Source of the DNA: an uncultured bacterium
GTDB taxonomy: Bacteria > Patescibacteriota > Minisyncoccia > CAIUEV01
Length of the DNA: 6,756 nt
Reading direction: 5' to 3'
NCBI GenBank assembly: GCA_903898335.1
Contig: CAIUEV010000118.1
Coordinates: forward strand, 1-6,756
The notes below the pieces were generated by a model. That model had not been told where the DNA came from. It saw nothing but the letters and a program-made list of their open reading frames with translations, and ran no database searches. The translations under genes and the position numbers were made by a program. Shown here piece by piece: positions 6,022-6,756 of the stretch (its first letter is position 1; every line of letters starts with the position of its first letter).

Positions 6022-6756
6022 TTAAAAACCTAAGTAGGGAATACTGTTTATTAATTCTTGTGCGCAAGAAAGAGATCTGTCTACCGTTTTTTGATTACCG
6101 AAGACACGATTACAAAGTCCATACCTATTGCAGACAGTGCCATTGTAAATATCTCCATAATTATAGGGAGGAGATCCCCATTGTCTCAATTGACAAAGAC
6201 ATTCTTCGTTCAAACGATAACGAGGTGAGGCAATAAAAAGATCCTTTTCCGAGCAAACAACTTTTGACCAGATAGGTATAACCCCCGACTCGATTACCAA
6301 TTTCGTTGCCTCGCTGGATTCTCCCCATTCTAATTTCATTTCGTTTTCATTGCTCGGCCACCCGCTGCGACAATCCTCTGCTGCTCCCTGTTTGGTAAAA
6401 CAAAGCTCATTGGTTTTTATTTTTTCACTATTGTTTATCTCTCGACTATTTAAGACGCCTGAATTGGTTCCCGAGTTCAATGTTAAATTATTTCCTTTGA
6501 TGTCTCCTCCGACTTCAAGCATTACCGATGGTTTTTCAACTCCAATACCAACGAATCCGTATCTAACTATCAATCCGTAGGTTGCGTTCCCGACATTTAG
6601 CACCAAACCGCCCAACTTAGTTTGTCCGATTGAAGAAGTATTGATGGGAGCAAAAATATTTTGTCCATCAGCGGGATCGAGGATGTGATCATCTCCTCCG
6701 GCGAAGAGGCGATCTCTTCGCTCCAGATTCCCGACATGCCAGCCGAAATCGTCGGC
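6022..6756 (-). CDS. Cysteine-rich probable surface protein, C-terminal part (runs off the right edge)
   Basis: The frame is open from the right edge, giving the last 244 residues; the start lies outside. An internal TTG at 6615 is not the start, because coding sequence continues upstream through 47 codons to the edge. The segment LNVGNATYGLIVRYGFVGIG (53-72), then LEVGGDIKGNN (80-90), resembles the 'VGIGT..P...LDV.GDI' units of beta-rich, tail-fibre-like surface proteins often seen in candidate phyla bacteria. It is followed by NELCFTKQGAAEDCRSGWP (116-134), a 'LC...DC..SWP'-type motif that goes with such proteins. All eight Cys (119, 129, 168, 186, 188, 209, 215, 231) lie in the last 126 residues, which suggests an oxidised, disulfide-stabilised extracellular domain. 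There is no transmembrane helix or sorting signal at the C-terminus. The function is unknown; an adhesin or filament tip is only a guess. Confidence 0.75.
   Translation of the reverse strand, partial: ADDFGWHVGNLERRDRLFAGGDDHILDPADGQNIFAPINTSSIGQTKLGGLVLNVGNATYGLIVRYGFVGIGVEKPSVMLEVGGDIKGNNLTLNSGTNSGVLNSREINNSEKIKTNELCFTKQGAAEDCRSGWPSNENEMKLEWGESSEATKLVIESGVIPIWSKVVCSEKDLFIASPRYRLNEECLCQLRQWGSPPYNYGDIYNGTVCNRYGLCNRVFGNQKTVDRSLSCAQELINSIPYLGF

Noticed and set aside
6011..6067. TTG start at 6067 that would lengthen the membrane-anchored protein by 19 residues
   Set aside because: It would overlap the upstream gene by 46 bp and put extra polar residues before the anchor. The ATG at 6010 sits 11 bp after the upstream stop and gives a normal Lys-plus-helix N-terminus.
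1..6756. UGA recoding as in Gracilibacteria or SR1-type bacteria
   Set aside because: All conserved motifs read through without in-frame TGA and all visible stops are TAA or TAG. The absence of TGA stops in so few genes is not evidence of recoding.
1..6756. CRISPR array, insertion sequence, tRNA gene or phage module
   Set aside because: No regularly spaced repeats, transposase motifs, terminal inverted repeats, cloverleaf patterns or phage structural genes were seen. The tail-fibre-like style of the last protein is also found in ordinary candidate-phyla surface proteins.

Overview
The window looks like chromosomal DNA from a bacterium of the Candidate Phyla Radiation (Patescibacteria), most like a Parcubacteria-type lineage. 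This is inferred from gene content and sequence style: S16 with an Ala/Pro/Glu-rich tail, a short Dcd-like protein with SRTTLFRSG and YRGQWQGG motifs, a VirB2/TrbC-type pilin-like membrane protein, a secreted-type protein with 'VGIG...LEVGGDI' and 'C...DCRSGWP' motifs, and AT-rich gene starts without Shine-Dalgarno sequences. No taxonomic marker is present that would place it more precisely. All stops are TAA or TAG and no gene needs an in-frame TGA, so the standard bacterial code is sufficient.

Left part (1-2726, all minus strand): the N-terminal 251 residues of glutamyl-tRNA synthetase (gltX, cut by the window edge), rpsP (ribosomal protein S16) 12 bp upstream of it, and gatB (amidotransferase subunit B). 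gltX and gatB probably act in one pathway: GluRS charges tRNA-Gln with Glu, and GatCAB amidates it. gatA and gatC are not in the window. rpsP-gltX has its own promoter candidate in the 83-bp gap after gatB.

Middle (2727-2878): a compact divergent promoter region. A perfect 14-bp palindrome carries a -35-like hexamer on each strand, one facing gatB and one facing the plus-strand genes.

Right-centre (2879-5319, plus strand): a dCTP deaminase/dUTPase-superfamily protein that lacks the usual catalytic acidic residues, then murA (first committed step of peptidoglycan synthesis), then a secreted four-helix membrane protein that reads as a tandem duplication of a VirB2/TrbC-like pilin unit. The three are closely spaced and co-directional.

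A strong hairpin terminator (5346-5382) separates this block from two convergent minus-strand genes (5405-6756): a single-pass membrane-anchored protein of unknown function and, upstream of it, the C-terminal part of a cysteine-rich, probably surface-exposed protein that runs off the window. The right half is therefore enriched in envelope functions. I found no CRISPR array, transposon, tRNA, rRNA or obvious defence system, and no gene-free stretch exceeds 300 bp. The observations most worth following up are the Dcd-like protein with altered catalytic residues, the duplicated pilin and the divergent promoter palindrome.
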